A model generated the notes under the pieces. The model was not told the DNA's origin. It did no database searches and was given only the letters and a program-made list of their open reading frames with translations. Positions 1-8,821 of a DNA stretch of 64,000 nucleotides are shown in pieces. A program made the translations under genes and the position numbers. Every line of letters starts with the position of its first letter. Within the stretch, counting starts at the first letter, position 1. Source of the stretch: Planctomycetota bacterium (lineage in GTDB: Bacteria; Planctomycetota; Planctomycetia; Isosphaerales; Isosphaeraceae); the NCBI GenBank assembly GCA_028291545.1, contig JAQGHR010000149.1, positions 1-64,000 on the forward strand, read 5' to 3'.

Positions 1-2342
1 TGCCGGTGTTCCAGCGCCCGGGCACCAACGCTCTGCAAATGGCCGCCGGCGTTCGCAAGACCATGGAATCCCTGAAGAAGGACTTCCCCGAGGGGTTCGA
101 GTACCACATCGTCTACGACACCACCGGCTTCGTGCACGAATCCATCGATGCGGTGGTGCATACCCTGATCGAGGCCCTGATCCTGGTGGTCCTGGTCGTC
201 GTGCTGTTCCTGCAGAACTGGCGCGCTTCGATCATCCCGCTGGTGGCGGTTCCTGTCAGCCTCGTGGGCTCCTTTGCGGTCATGCTGGCCATGGGCTTCG
301 GGCTGAACGCCCTGACGCTCTTCGGCCTGGTGCTGGCCATCGGCATCGTCGTCGACGACGCCATCGTCGTGGTCGAGAACGTGGAGCGATGGCTGGAGCA
401 AGGACTGGAACCGAGAGAGGCCGCCGGCAGGGCGATGGATGAAGTCACGGGTCCGGTGATCGCGGTGGCCCTGGTGCTGTGTGCGGTGTTTGTGCCGTGT
501 GCATTCCTCGGGGGAATCACGGGCGAGTTTTTCCGTCAGTTCGCCGTGACAATCGCCGTATCAACGGTGATCTCCGCCTTCAATTCTCTCACGCTAAGCC
601 CAGCCCTGGCGGCCATCCTGCTTCGACCGAAGGATGCTCCCCGCGACATTCTCACTCGACTCCTCGACACTCTGCTTGGCTGGTTTTTCAAGCTCTTCAA
701 CGCCGTATTTCAGGTCAGCACCGACCTGTACGTCCGCGGCGTCTCCGCACTGCTCCGAATGAGCATGGTCACGCTTTCGGTCTATTGCGGCCTGCTGTTT
801 CTCACGTACTGGGAATTCGACCGCGCTCCCACGGGATTCATCCCACAGCAGGACAAGGGATATTTACTACTCAACGTCCAACTGCCCGATTCCGCCTCGG
901 TCGAGCGCACCAGGAGCATGATGGCACGGGTTGAAGCCGTGGCGATGCAGACACCAGGGGTCGCTCACACGGTCGGAATTTCCGGCCTGTCGTTGGTCCT
1001 GGCCGCAGATGCGCCCAATCTCGGTTCCATGTATGTCCTGCTCGCAGACTTTGCCCATCGAAACGGCCGGGGGTTAACCGCCGACGCGATTGCCAGCACA
1101 CTGACCGAGCGATGTCGGCAAGAGGTGCGAGGGGCCAACGTTTCGGCGTTCAGCGCCCCCGCGATTGAGGGGCTGGGAACGACCGGCGGCTTCACGTTCT
1201 ACGTGGAGGATCGCGGCAATCTCGGGTCGGGCGAGCTTCAGAATGTCAGCGATCGGATCGTCGAGAGAGCCAACCGGACGGCGGGCTTGCAGGGTCTATT
1301 CAATACAGCACGCGTCAGCACCCCCTGGCTTTACCTGGATATCGACCGGACCAAGTGCATGGTGCTGGGCGTGCCGGTGAGCGAAGTCTTCAACACGCTT
1401 CAAGTTTTCCTTGGATCCTATTATGTCAACAATTTCAATGAATTCGGGCGCACCTGGCAAGTGAACGTACAGGCGGACCCTCGCTTCCGCGGTCGGGTCG
1501 ATAATATCAGGCAGCTCCAGGTCCGGAACCAACAGGGGCAGATGATCCGGCTGGGCACGGTCATGGATGTGCGCGATACGACCGGCCCGGTCAGTATCAT
1601 CCGATATAACATGTACTCCGCCGCCGCCCTGATCGGTAACACCGCGCCGGGGACCAGCTCCGGGCAGGCGATCGGTCTCATTCAAGAGATTGCCGACAGC
1701 GAGCTGCCACGGTCGATGGCGTCGGAATGGAGCGGGTTGACCTTCCTACAGCTTCAGGCCGGCAACACGGCCATGTCCGTCTTCGCGCTGGCGGTCGTGT
1801 TCGTATTCTTGGTGCTCGCCGCGCAGTATGAGAGCTGGACCTTGCCCCTGGCCGTAATTTTCGTGGTGCCGATGTGCCTGCTCTGCTCGATTATTGGCGT
1901 GAGGATGGCTGGGCTGGAAGTGAACGTCTTCACGCAAATCGGCTTCGTCGTCCTGGTTGGACTCTCCAGCAAGAACGCCATCCTGATTGTCGAGTTCGCA
2001 AAGCAACGGAAGGAGGCGGGCGTTGGAACGCGCGAGGCGGCGCTGGAGGCCTCCCGTCTGCGATTGCGACCGATCTTGATGACCTCCTTCGCATTCATCC
2101 TGGGGGTCGTTCCTCTGGTCATCGCGAAGGGTGCCGGCGCGGAGATGCGGCGTGCACTTGGGCTGGCCGTTTTCAGCGGGATGGTGGGAGTTACCTTCTT
2201 CGGCATCTTCTTGACCCCGGTGTTTTTCTACATTCTTGAGTGGCTGAGCGCGCTACGCGAGCCCGCTGCTGCACCAACGACCGCTCCACCGGATAGACAC
2301 GACCTCAAGGGCCACAGCGATGGCCTTCGGGCCGAGGGGTAG
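1..2342 (+). CDS. RND-family (HAE1/AcrB-type) efflux pump inner-membrane transporter, 5' truncated by window edge
   Basis: This is the C-terminal three quarters of a proton-driven RND multidrug exporter. About 778 residues are visible, while family members are usually 1,030-1,060, and the reading frame runs off the left edge; the GTG at 6 is internal. Near residues 50-190 is the TM2-TM6 block, including 'GIVVDDAIVVVENVER', whose adjacent Asp pair corresponds to the TM4 proton-relay aspartates of AcrB. The second porter/docking half spans roughly 275-570. TM8-TM12 follow, with 'GLSSKNAILIVEFAK' carrying the conserved TM10 Lys. The protein would act with a periplasmic adaptor and an outer-membrane channel, which would lie upstream, outside the window. 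The last 35 or so residues after the final TM segment are low-complexity. The gene ends just before the transposase remnant. Family assignment is firm; the substrate is unknown. Confidence 0.95.
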   Translation, partial: PVFQRPGTNALQMAAGVRKTMESLKKDFPEGFEYHIVYDTTGFVHESIDAVVHTLIEALILVVLVVVLFLQNWRASIIPLVAVPVSLVGSFAVMLAMGFGLNALTLFGLVLAIGIVVDDAIVVVENVERWLEQGLEPREAAGRAMDEVTGPVIAVALVLCAVFVPCAFLGGITGEFFRQFAVTIAVSTVISAFNSLTLSPALAAILLRPKDAPRDILTRLLDTLLGWFFKLFNAVFQVSTDLYVRGVSALLRMSMVTLSVYCGLLFLTYWEFDRAPTGFIPQQDKGYLLLNVQLPDSASVERTRSMMARVEAVAMQTPGVAHTVGISGLSLVLAADAPNLGSMYVLLADFAHRNGRGLTADAIASTLTERCRQEVRGANVSAFSAPAIEGLGTTGGFTFYVEDRGNLGSGELQNVSDRIVERANRTAGLQGLFNTARVSTPWLYLDIDRTKCMVLGVPVSEVFNTLQVFLGSYYVNNFNEFGRTWQVNVQADPRFRGRVDNIRQLQVRNQQGQMIRLGTVMDVRDTTGPVSIIRYNMYSAAALIGNTAPGTSSGQAIGLIQEIADSELPRSMASEWSGLTFLQLQAGNTAMSVFALAVVFVFLVLAAQYESWTLPLAVIFVVPMCLLCSIIGVRMAGLEVNVFTQIGFVVLVGLSSKNAILIVEFAKQRKEAGVGTREAALEASRLRLRPILMTSFAFILGVVPLVIAKGAGAEMRRALGLAVFSGMVGVTFFGIFLTPVFFYILEWLSALREPAAAPTTAPPDRHDLKGHSDGLRAEG

Positions 2343-2617
2343 CAGCTCGACGGGCCGGTCGGCCTTCGAGATTTCCCGTCTCTCCTGGTCGGGCTGCCAC
2401 CTGCGTCCGGCCGCCGCTTCGAGTCGCTCGGCGGTGGCCAGGTCAGGCTCCGGGCCAGGCGACCGCATCCCGAGCCAGGCGAGAACGGCGAGCGACACCG
2501 GGACGAGCAACCAGACGGACCGGCGTAGGCGTCTTGATACGATGGCCGAATCGTCGCGTCACCCGTCCGCCAAAGCAATCGCGAAGGCCTGCTTGCGGTC
2601 ACCCCGGAAGGCCCCCG

Positions 2618-3263
2618 ATGCCGTCGTTGCCCATCGCCGCCGTCTTCGACGGCCTGCCCGCCCCACGTGGCCAGACCAAGAACCAGCTCCATCGCCTTGC
2701 CGACATCCTCGTGATCGCTACCTGTGCGGTCATCGGCGGGGTCGAGTCGTGGGAGGCGACCGCCGAGTGCGGGCGGACCAGGGCCGAGTTCTTCCGCCGG
2801 TTCCTCCCGCTCGACGGCATCCTCAGGCCGGACACGTTCGAGCGGATGTTCGCCAGGCTCGACCGCGGAGCCTCGCCCAGGCGTTCGGTCGGTGGATAGC
2901 GGCCGCGTGCGAGGCGACCGGGCTAATGCCGATCGCCATTGACGGGAAGTCGGCTCGGCGGGCCAATACGACCTGACGGGCTATGCCGGGACGGCGGCGG
3001 AGATCGCGGGCTTCGTCCGGGGGTACTGGTGCATCGAGGACGGACTCCATCGGATTCTCGTCGTGGTCTTCCATGAGGACGCCAGCCGCGTCCATGCCGG
3101 TCATGCGGGTGAGAACCTCGCGCTGATCCGGCGGGCGGCCGTCGCCTTGCTCAAACAGGCGCCCGGGAAGGGAACGACCCCGACGAAGCGATTGAAGGCC
3201 TGTTGGGACGACGACTATCTACTTCAAGTATTGCAAGGGAGACCAGCAGATATAGTGCGGTAA
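2618..3263 (+). pseudogene. ISAs1-family transposase remnant (frameshift plus internal deletion)
   Basis: Three pieces of one transposase can be read in order. The N-terminal part, from the ATG at 2618 ('HRLADILVIATCAVIGG', 'ESWEATAECG'), matches the ISAs1 DDE_Tnp_1-associated domain. Near 2866 the frame slips, and the sequence continues in another frame as 'AFGRWIAAACEATGL' and 'IAIDGKSARRA', the start of the DDE catalytic domain. Most of the catalytic core is then missing, and the sequence resumes in a third frame with 'GFVRGYWCIEDGLHRIL', 'EDASRVHAGHAGENLALIRR' and 'WDDDYLLQVL', the typical ISAs1 C-terminus. Together about 200 codons remain of a protein usually near 370. No terminal inverted repeats were identified. 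It cannot encode an active transposase; it marks a past insertion between the RND gene and the secreted-protein cluster. Confidence 0.85.
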
Positions 3264-3393
3264 CGCTGCGGCCAAGGGTTGATGGTCAGGCAGCCGGTGC
3301 CTGTCTGCCGGCCTCAAGAGCGGAAGGACGGGTCGTCGCCGATCCGACCCGTCGATAATCGTGTTCGCACGCGTCGGAGCAAGATCGACGGTG

Positions 3394-4647
3394 CTACTTG
3401 AGAACCTGGACCGGGTCCATGGCATCGACTTGCCGGCCCTGGGGGTCGACGATCATGACGTGGGCGTGGAATGACCCGGGGGCGCTGTAGACGTGGGAGC
3501 CCGTGACACTGTACCGGCCGTTGCCCGTGCGGCGGATCCGGCCGTCGGTCATGGTCGAACCGTCGCCCCAGTCGATCATGGCGTGGAACTCGGCGGCCGT
3601 GGTGTGCGGGTCCCTGAAGTTGGCGACCGCCTTGTTGAGGTTCCGGTGCGCCTTGACCTTGAGCTTCACCCCGGTCGCGACGAAGAGCGGATTGGGGGGA
3701 ATAGTGACGGGCGCGGTCACGGTCAGGGCCGTTGAGGCGGAAAGGCCGGAGAGAGTGGCCGTGATTGTCGCGCTGCCGACTCCCGCGGCGCTGGCCACAC
3801 CGGACGGCGAGATGGCGGCGACGGAGGGGGCGGACGAGGTCCACGTAACCTGGCTGCTCAAGTCCTGGGTCGAGTTGTCGGAGAAGGTCCCGATCGCGGT
3901 GAACTTCTCGGTCTGGCCCTGGACGACGCCGGGATTCGCGGGCGTGATGGCGATCGATTGGAGCGTCGTGGCCTTCACCGTCACCGACGTGGACCCCGTG
4001 ATGCCGTTCAGGCTCGCGCTGATCGAGGATGTACCCACCGCCACGCCGGTAGCCGCGCCGGTCTTGGATATGGTGGCCACGGCGGGCGTCGCCGATGCCC
4101 AGGTGACCTGGTTCGTGAGATCCTGGGTCGAGTTGTCCGCCAGCGTACCGGTGGCGATGAACTGCTGGGTGGTCCCGATCGAGAGGCTCGGATTTGCCGG
4201 CGTGACGGCGATCGACTGGAGCGCCGGGGCGGCCGTCACGGCGACCGACCCGGACATGCCCCCGGCGGTTCCGTTGCCATTGTCAAAGCCGTGAATCGAG
4301 CAGTAGTACGGGAACGTGCCGATGTTCGTGAAGGTATGATCGAAGGTGAATCCCGGCGTGTGGACGCCGGAATCCCAGGTTTCGGCGATCCCCCCGACGG
4401 CCGTGGTGCTGTGCGTGCCCCCGTCGAAGACCCAGTGGACCGTGTCGCCGGTGTGGATCGACACGGCGTTCGGATTGAAGGCGATATCCAGGACGTGGAC
4501 GGTCACGGTCGTCAGGAGCGAGCGCCCCTCCAGGGGCTCCACGCCGGCGCGAAGGCGTGTCGCGGCCCGGCGCCTGGTGCGGGCGGCCTCGCGCGACGAG
4601 GTCGGTGCCGCCTGACTGGCTCGCTTCATGGAGAACAATTTCCACAT
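3394..4647 (-). CDS. Secreted cupredoxin-like protein with two BIG2 Ig-like domains and a PKD-like tail
   Basis: A 417-residue exported protein. After a basic N-terminus comes 'VEPLEGRSLLT' (about residues 36-46), a LEPR-XLL motif typical of planctomycete surface proteins. Residues about 47-140 look like a plastocyanin/azurin domain: 'GGTHSTT' supplies a His, and 'YYCSIHGFDNGNGTAGGM' supplies Cys, His and Met in type-1 copper order. Two BIG2-like repeats follow ('LQSIAVTPANP' and 'LQSIAITPANP' starts), then a tail with 'DWGDGSTMTDG' and 'TGNGRYSVTGSHVY' resembling a PKD fold. A GAGGAT Shine-Dalgarno sequence lies a few bases before the ATG. The tail is shared with the next two genes upstream on the same strand. 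A role in copper binding or electron transfer at the cell surface is inferred. Confidence 0.8.
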   Translation of the reverse strand: MWKLFSMKRASQAAPTSSREAARTRRRAATRLRAGVEPLEGRSLLTTVTVHVLDIAFNPNAVSIHTGDTVHWVFDGGTHSTTAVGGIAETWDSGVHTPGFTFDHTFTNIGTFPYYCSIHGFDNGNGTAGGMSGSVAVTAAPALQSIAVTPANPSLSIGTTQQFIATGTLADNSTQDLTNQVTWASATPAVATISKTGAATGVAVGTSSISASLNGITGSTSVTVKATTLQSIAITPANPGVVQGQTEKFTAIGTFSDNSTQDLSSQVTWTSSAPSVAAISPSGVASAAGVGSATITATLSGLSASTALTVTAPVTIPPNPLFVATGVKLKVKAHRNLNKAVANFRDPHTTAAEFHAMIDWGDGSTMTDGRIRRTGNGRYSVTGSHVYSAPGSFHAHVMIVDPQGRQVDAMDPVQVLK

Positions 4648-4732
4648 CGGCCTATCCTCAGCAATGATAAGTGTCTAGAAGCAAACGTACTCGACGCATC
4701 GACTGGAGAGTGTCTGGAAAGGTGGCTCATTT

Positions 4733-7700
4733 TCAGTGTCGGTGCCTGCCGGAAGCCGCCACCGACTTCAGCGCGATGTCGTGGACGGCGTGCTTCGACG
4801 AGACCGCTGTGAAGGTCGTCCCCTGGTTCACGCGTGTGCGATGACGGCTTCCGGACCCTCGAAGGGCGTGCGTTGTCTCGTGGGGAACGAAGCCCGTGAT
4901 CTCGACGTGGGAAAGCGAGGCGGCGAGCGCCTGTCGGGCGTGGAGGCCCTTCCTCTTGATCGTGGCCGTGCCGGCGCCCACCCCGCTCTCACCCTGGGCG
5001 TCGGAGACGGCGACCACCACGTGATAAGTCCCCCGCCTCCGATACCGGTGGCTGCCCGAAACGACGAACGAGCCGTCGCTGGCGGCGCTGACGGTCCCGG
5101 CCGTCGCGGTCCCGTCTCCCCAGGAGATCGCCACGGAGAAATCTTTCGCGGTCCGCCCCGGAACGGGGTCGACGAACGTGGCGACAGTTCCCCTGAAGTT
5201 ACGGCCGGGGGCCTGGCTGATCGAGGTCGCGGAGACCACCGACTGGGGGGCGGGCGTAGGTGTAGGCGTGGGCGTGGGGATCGGCGTCTGGGCCGTGCTC
5301 TTGATCATGTAGATCGCGCCGTTGGAGAGCGACACGACGTACAGGTTGCCGTCCGGGCCGGTCTCGATGTCCGTCGCGATGCCGAAGTTCTTGCCGATCA
5401 CGAGGCTGTCGCTCTCGCCGGAGCCGAACTTGTAGTTGTTGTTGTCGACCTTGTCGGCCAGCTTCGGGTCGCTGAAGGCGAACTGGTCGCGAGACGCGTT
5501 GAATTTGAAGTCGAACAGGTAGCCGTTATCGAGGAACGTGCGTGATTCGCCGACGAACATGTCGCCCGCGTACTGCGCCCCCAGGCCCTTGCCGACGAAC
5601 CCAATGCCGGCCGGTGCCACGGCCCAGACCCAGCTGAATTGGGGATCTTCGTAATGGGACCCGGGGATCGTGAACAGGCGGGCGAGGGCCTCTTGCGGTG
5701 TGTCGGCCGAGTTCGCCGGGTTCCAGCGCACCTGCTGGGTCGCAGGGATGAACGAGGCGGGATCGGTCCCGCTGAACCCGAGGTTGCCCTGCACGGGGGT
5801 GAACGTGCTCTCGATCGCCTTGAACAATTCGAGCTCGGCGAGCGGCCCCATGAACTGAGTCCAGCCGCCGTTGGAGCCGGCCGTGACGCGGTTCAGCTCG
5901 TCGAAGGTGTCGTCGCCGTTCTCCGACTCCCAGAGGGAGCCCGTGATCGGGTCGAAGGCGAGGCCGAAGCCGTTGCGGCGGCCGTAGGAAAAGATCTTGT
6001 GAATGTTCGCCGTGACCTCGGCGAGCTGCGCATCCGTGAGGGTGACGCCGAACGCCTGTTCGAGGGCCGCAACCTGCGCCACGGTCACGCTGGCGAACGG
6101 GTTGTCGGTCGGCGTTGTGCCGTCGGGGTTGAGCCGAAGGATGACCCCGGTGAGGTGATTGTTGTCGGGCGCGGGTCCTCCGAACTGGTCGTCGGACTGG
6201 CCGTTCCCCTTCCACCCGGCGGGCAGGTTTTGCAACTGGCCCCGGCGACCGTTGTCGCCGATCATGATGTAGAGCTTGCCGTCGGGTCCGAACCGGATCT
6301 CGCCCGAATTGTGGTTGCCGCGTAGGGGTTCGGTCGCGTCCACGGGGTCGATGTTGTCTTGCTGAAAGGCGTGCAACTCGATCAGGTTCTTGTCGAACGT
6401 CAGCGTGTTCGCCTGCTCGTTCAGGATGAAGCGATCGACGCGGTTGCCGAGCGGCTTGACGGTCCCCGGCGGGAACGCCGAGTTGGCGTTCCCGACCTCG
6501 GAGAGCACGCCGGAGACCGCGCCGGTGCTACTCTCGGTCCAGTAGAGGTAGACGGCGTGGTTCGTCGCGAAGTTGGGGTCCAGGGCGACGCCGAGCAGGC
6601 CCCGCTCGGAGGCGTTGTTGACCGGCAGGTTGGGGAGTGTCGCCCCGGCCGGCGTGACGAACTGAATAGGGGTCGCGAGAGTCCCGTTCACGACGTGCTG
6701 GATCTTCCCGGAGGCCTTCTCCAGCACGATGAGGTCGCCCGCGCCCAGGAACGTCAAGTTGGTCGGCTGGTCGAGGCCGGTGACGACCGTGGTGACCGAG
6801 AGGTTCGGGTCGGTCATCACGGGTTGGGGCAACGGGGTCGTCGTCGGATTGAGGTTCAGGCTACCGAAGAGGCCGTCGTGCTCGTCGTTGGGTCCGGAGG
6901 TGAAGTAAAGCGTGTTGGGCGACGTGGATTGCACGCCGTCTCCGAACGAGAGCGCCCAGAGCCCGTCGTTCGTGATGGCCTTGCCGGTCGAGTCGCTGAG
7001 CTTGCCGAGGAAGGCGCCGCTGTCGAAATCAAAGGCGTTGATCGTGCCGTCACCGAAGTTGCCGACGAGCAGGGCGTTGTTGAAGTCGCCGTAACCCTGG
7101 ATGGGCGCCCAGGCCATTCCCCAGGGCGAGTTGAGCTGGCCCTGACTCGTGAATCGCTTGAGCAGGTGACCCTCGGTATCGAACACATCGATGAAGCCGT
7201 GCCCCGCGCCGCGAATGTCATCGTGCTTGGCCGCGTCCTGCTGGGCATAGGTGACGTAGAGGTCGCCGTTGATCGCCTGGATGCCGAACGGGGCATAGCC
7301 GGCCGGGATGCCCGTGTCGGTGAACGCGCCGGGGATCTTCACCGGGGCGAAGTTCCGGTCGAAGACGTCAACCGTGCCGGCATGGAAGTTCGTGGCGTAG
7401 AGATACGCGCCCGTGGGGTTGAACCCCTGCGCCAGGCCCTTATAGACGGCGCCCGACGCGGAATTGTCGGCGGCGATGAACGCATGGGTCAGGTCGACCG
7501 CGGCGCTCCAGCCGGCGATCGTGCCGTCCTCGGTCGCGAACAGGAAGTTGCTCGCCCCGGTCTTGCCGTTGGACGAGACGGTGAAGCCCTGCGTCGCGTT
7601 GGATACCTCTCCGGTCGGGGCCGACGTGCCCGTCCCGCTCGGCGTCGGGATGGAGACGATCAGAGGCGTCGCGGCCGGGAGCGGCTTCCCGTTGCCGTCG

Positions 7701-7960
7701 TAGACGGTCGCGGTCCCACTCCTATTGTTCGCGACCCAGAAGCCGCTGCCCAGGCCCAGCGCGAGGCCCCAGGGATTGACCAGGTTCGGGTCGGTCGTCT
7801 TGGCCATCCCGGCGATGTCGGACACGAGGTTCGTCTGCGTGAAGCCGGTGGCGAGCAGGAGCCGCACTTCCAGGGTCTCGACGCACGGCCGGTTCCGGCA
7901 CGGTCGTCGAGCAGGGGCGTGGAGGGGCTGCTGCCGAGATAGGCGATCGAAGCGTTTCAT
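4733..7960 (-). CDS. LEPR-XLL exported protein: TIGR03118-type propeller fused to a PQQ sugar dehydrogenase-like (GSDH) propeller and PKD tail
   Basis: A 1,075-residue exported protein. 'VETLEVRLLLAT' (residues 27-38) is a LEPR-XLL variant. Residues about 40-375 ('NPWGLALGLGSGFWVANN', 'GFIDVFDTEGHLLKRF') match the TIGR03118 family of secreted NHL-like proteins. Residues about 385-880 start with 'VTTVVTGLDQPTNLTFLGAG' and contain 'ERGLLGVALDPNFA' and 'GPDGKLYIMIGDNG', the pattern of glucose/sorbosone dehydrogenase-like PQQ propellers. A Pro-Thr linker ('PIPTPTPTPTPAP') leads to a PKD-like domain ('ISWGDGTATAG', 'VSGSHRYRRRGTY') and a basic C-terminal extension. Whether the second propeller binds PQQ and oxidises sugars cannot be judged from the sequence alone. 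The start codon ATG at 7960 has only a weak Shine-Dalgarno sequence. It neighbours two proteins with the same tail module. Confidence 0.82.
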   Translation of the reverse strand: MKRFDRLSRQQPLHAPARRPCRNRPCVETLEVRLLLATGFTQTNLVSDIAGMAKTTDPNLVNPWGLALGLGSGFWVANNRSGTATVYDGNGKPLPAATPLIVSIPTPSGTGTSAPTGEVSNATQGFTVSSNGKTGASNFLFATEDGTIAGWSAAVDLTHAFIAADNSASGAVYKGLAQGFNPTGAYLYATNFHAGTVDVFDRNFAPVKIPGAFTDTGIPAGYAPFGIQAINGDLYVTYAQQDAAKHDDIRGAGHGFIDVFDTEGHLLKRFTSQGQLNSPWGMAWAPIQGYGDFNNALLVGNFGDGTINAFDFDSGAFLGKLSDSTGKAITNDGLWALSFGDGVQSTSPNTLYFTSGPNDEHDGLFGSLNLNPTTTPLPQPVMTDPNLSVTTVVTGLDQPTNLTFLGAGDLIVLEKASGKIQHVVNGTLATPIQFVTPAGATLPNLPVNNASERGLLGVALDPNFATNHAVYLYWTESSTGAVSGVLSEVGNANSAFPPGTVKPLGNRVDRFILNEQANTLTFDKNLIELHAFQQDNIDPVDATEPLRGNHNSGEIRFGPDGKLYIMIGDNGRRGQLQNLPAGWKGNGQSDDQFGGPAPDNNHLTGVILRLNPDGTTPTDNPFASVTVAQVAALEQAFGVTLTDAQLAEVTANIHKIFSYGRRNGFGLAFDPITGSLWESENGDDTFDELNRVTAGSNGGWTQFMGPLAELELFKAIESTFTPVQGNLGFSGTDPASFIPATQQVRWNPANSADTPQEALARLFTIPGSHYEDPQFSWVWAVAPAGIGFVGKGLGAQYAGDMFVGESRTFLDNGYLFDFKFNASRDQFAFSDPKLADKVDNNNYKFGSGESDSLVIGKNFGIATDIETGPDGNLYVVSLSNGAIYMIKSTAQTPIPTPTPTPTPAPQSVVSATSISQAPGRNFRGTVATFVDPVPGRTAKDFSVAISWGDGTATAGTVSAASDGSFVVSGSHRYRRRGTYHVVVAVSDAQGESGVGAGTATIKRKGLHARQALAASLSHVEITGFVPHETTHALRGSGSRHRTRVNQGTTFTAVSSKHAVHDIALKSVAASGRHRH

Positions 7961-8036
7961 GTTGAGTCCCCGTATCGTGGGATATTCTTTTCCGTGAACG
8001 GCAAACGACAGCTTTCAAGAGGCCGATGGCTCCGGC

Positions 8037-8519
8037 CTACTTGCCAACTTGCACCTGATCCTGGCCGGCGATCGCCCAGCCCTGAGCGTCGCGGACTGTG
8101 ATGACCGCGCGGAACCAACCGGCGGCACCGTACGCATGGCTCCCGGAAACCGTATAGCGGCCGTTGCCGGTGCGGCGGTCGTGGCCGTCGGTCGAAGTGG
8201 TTCCATCGCCCCAAACGATCGTGGCAACGGTGATCGTCCCGGACGTCCCGCCCGCCATCCCGTTGGCGCTGCCCTTCCCATGAAACGAGCAGAAATAGGA
8301 GAATACTCCTGGCTTGATGAACCTGTGATCAAACGCGCAATTGGAGGTGAGTACGCCCGAATTCCGGGGTTCCATGCTGCCGCATTGCCAGGATCTCACA
8401 TTCCGATTCATTCCCGACGGTTCCATCGTGAACCAGCTTCCGGACAACAGCATTCCGGAAGGCACCGCCGCGATACCGCCCGGAGAGATCCATGGGGAGG
8501 CGGGATCCCGAGGCGACAA
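8037..8519 (-). pseudogene. Degenerate short paralogue of the cupredoxin/PKD-tail protein
   Basis: The open frame (160 codons from a TTG) has no LEPR-XLL motif or signal peptide. It begins inside a cupredoxin-like domain. 'NSGVLTSNCAFDH' and 'KPGVFSYFCSFHGKGSANGM' align with the 417-residue protein at 3394-4647 and keep Cys, His and Met copper-ligand positions. The first His region ('GTHSTT' there) reads 'GMNRNV' here. A PKD-like end follows ('IVWGDGTTSTDG', 'TGNGRYTVSGSHAYG', 'DAQGWAIAGQDQVQVGK') that resembles the tails of both neighbours. No convincing start codon or ribosome site was found. I read it as a 5'-truncated, decaying duplicate; a short functional protein is possible but less likely. 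Confidence 0.55.
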
Positions 8520-8821
8520 AGTATCGAGGGGTCAGCAGCACAGAGCCGACACGCCGGGAGGCCGGTTTTCGCATGCACGCGGAGGAGCAAAGGGAGTCTC
8601 GGTCAAGTACAAGCTGCATGCAGAGGCCCGGTCGGTTGGAGAATTCCCCGGAATGGGGGTTTATTTCTCCAACCGTGAGACCGTCCCCGTCCCCGAGGTC
8701 ATCCCGCCAAGAACGCAATCACGCCGTCACGGGATGGAGCTCAGGGTGGTGTCGATCAGGAGCCGATCAGTGCGCCGGACGACCGCCCGGCCCGGGCCGG
8801 ACGGTCTGACCGGACTCAGCT
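8520..8821. other. Intergenic gap without a supported gene
   Basis: About 300 bases between the degenerate cupredoxin frame and the stop codon of the protease gene. Open frames here on either strand lack codon structure, homology-like motifs and ribosome sites. Part of it could be the decayed 5' end of the 8037-8519 paralogue, but no LEPR-XLL-like or cupredoxin start could be read. Confidence 0.5.

Noticed and set aside
2253-2510. Minus-strand ORF with a hydrophobic start ('MLVPVSLAVLAWLGM') overlapping the RND 3' end
   Set aside because: The only start is a TTG without a ribosome site, a stop lies just upstream, and the frame overlaps the RND gene. It may be a relic of another gene but cannot be supported.
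6359-7942. 527-codon open frame on the plus strand
   Set aside because: Shadow of the double-propeller gene; low-complexity Arg/Gly/Val/Asp/Glu composition.
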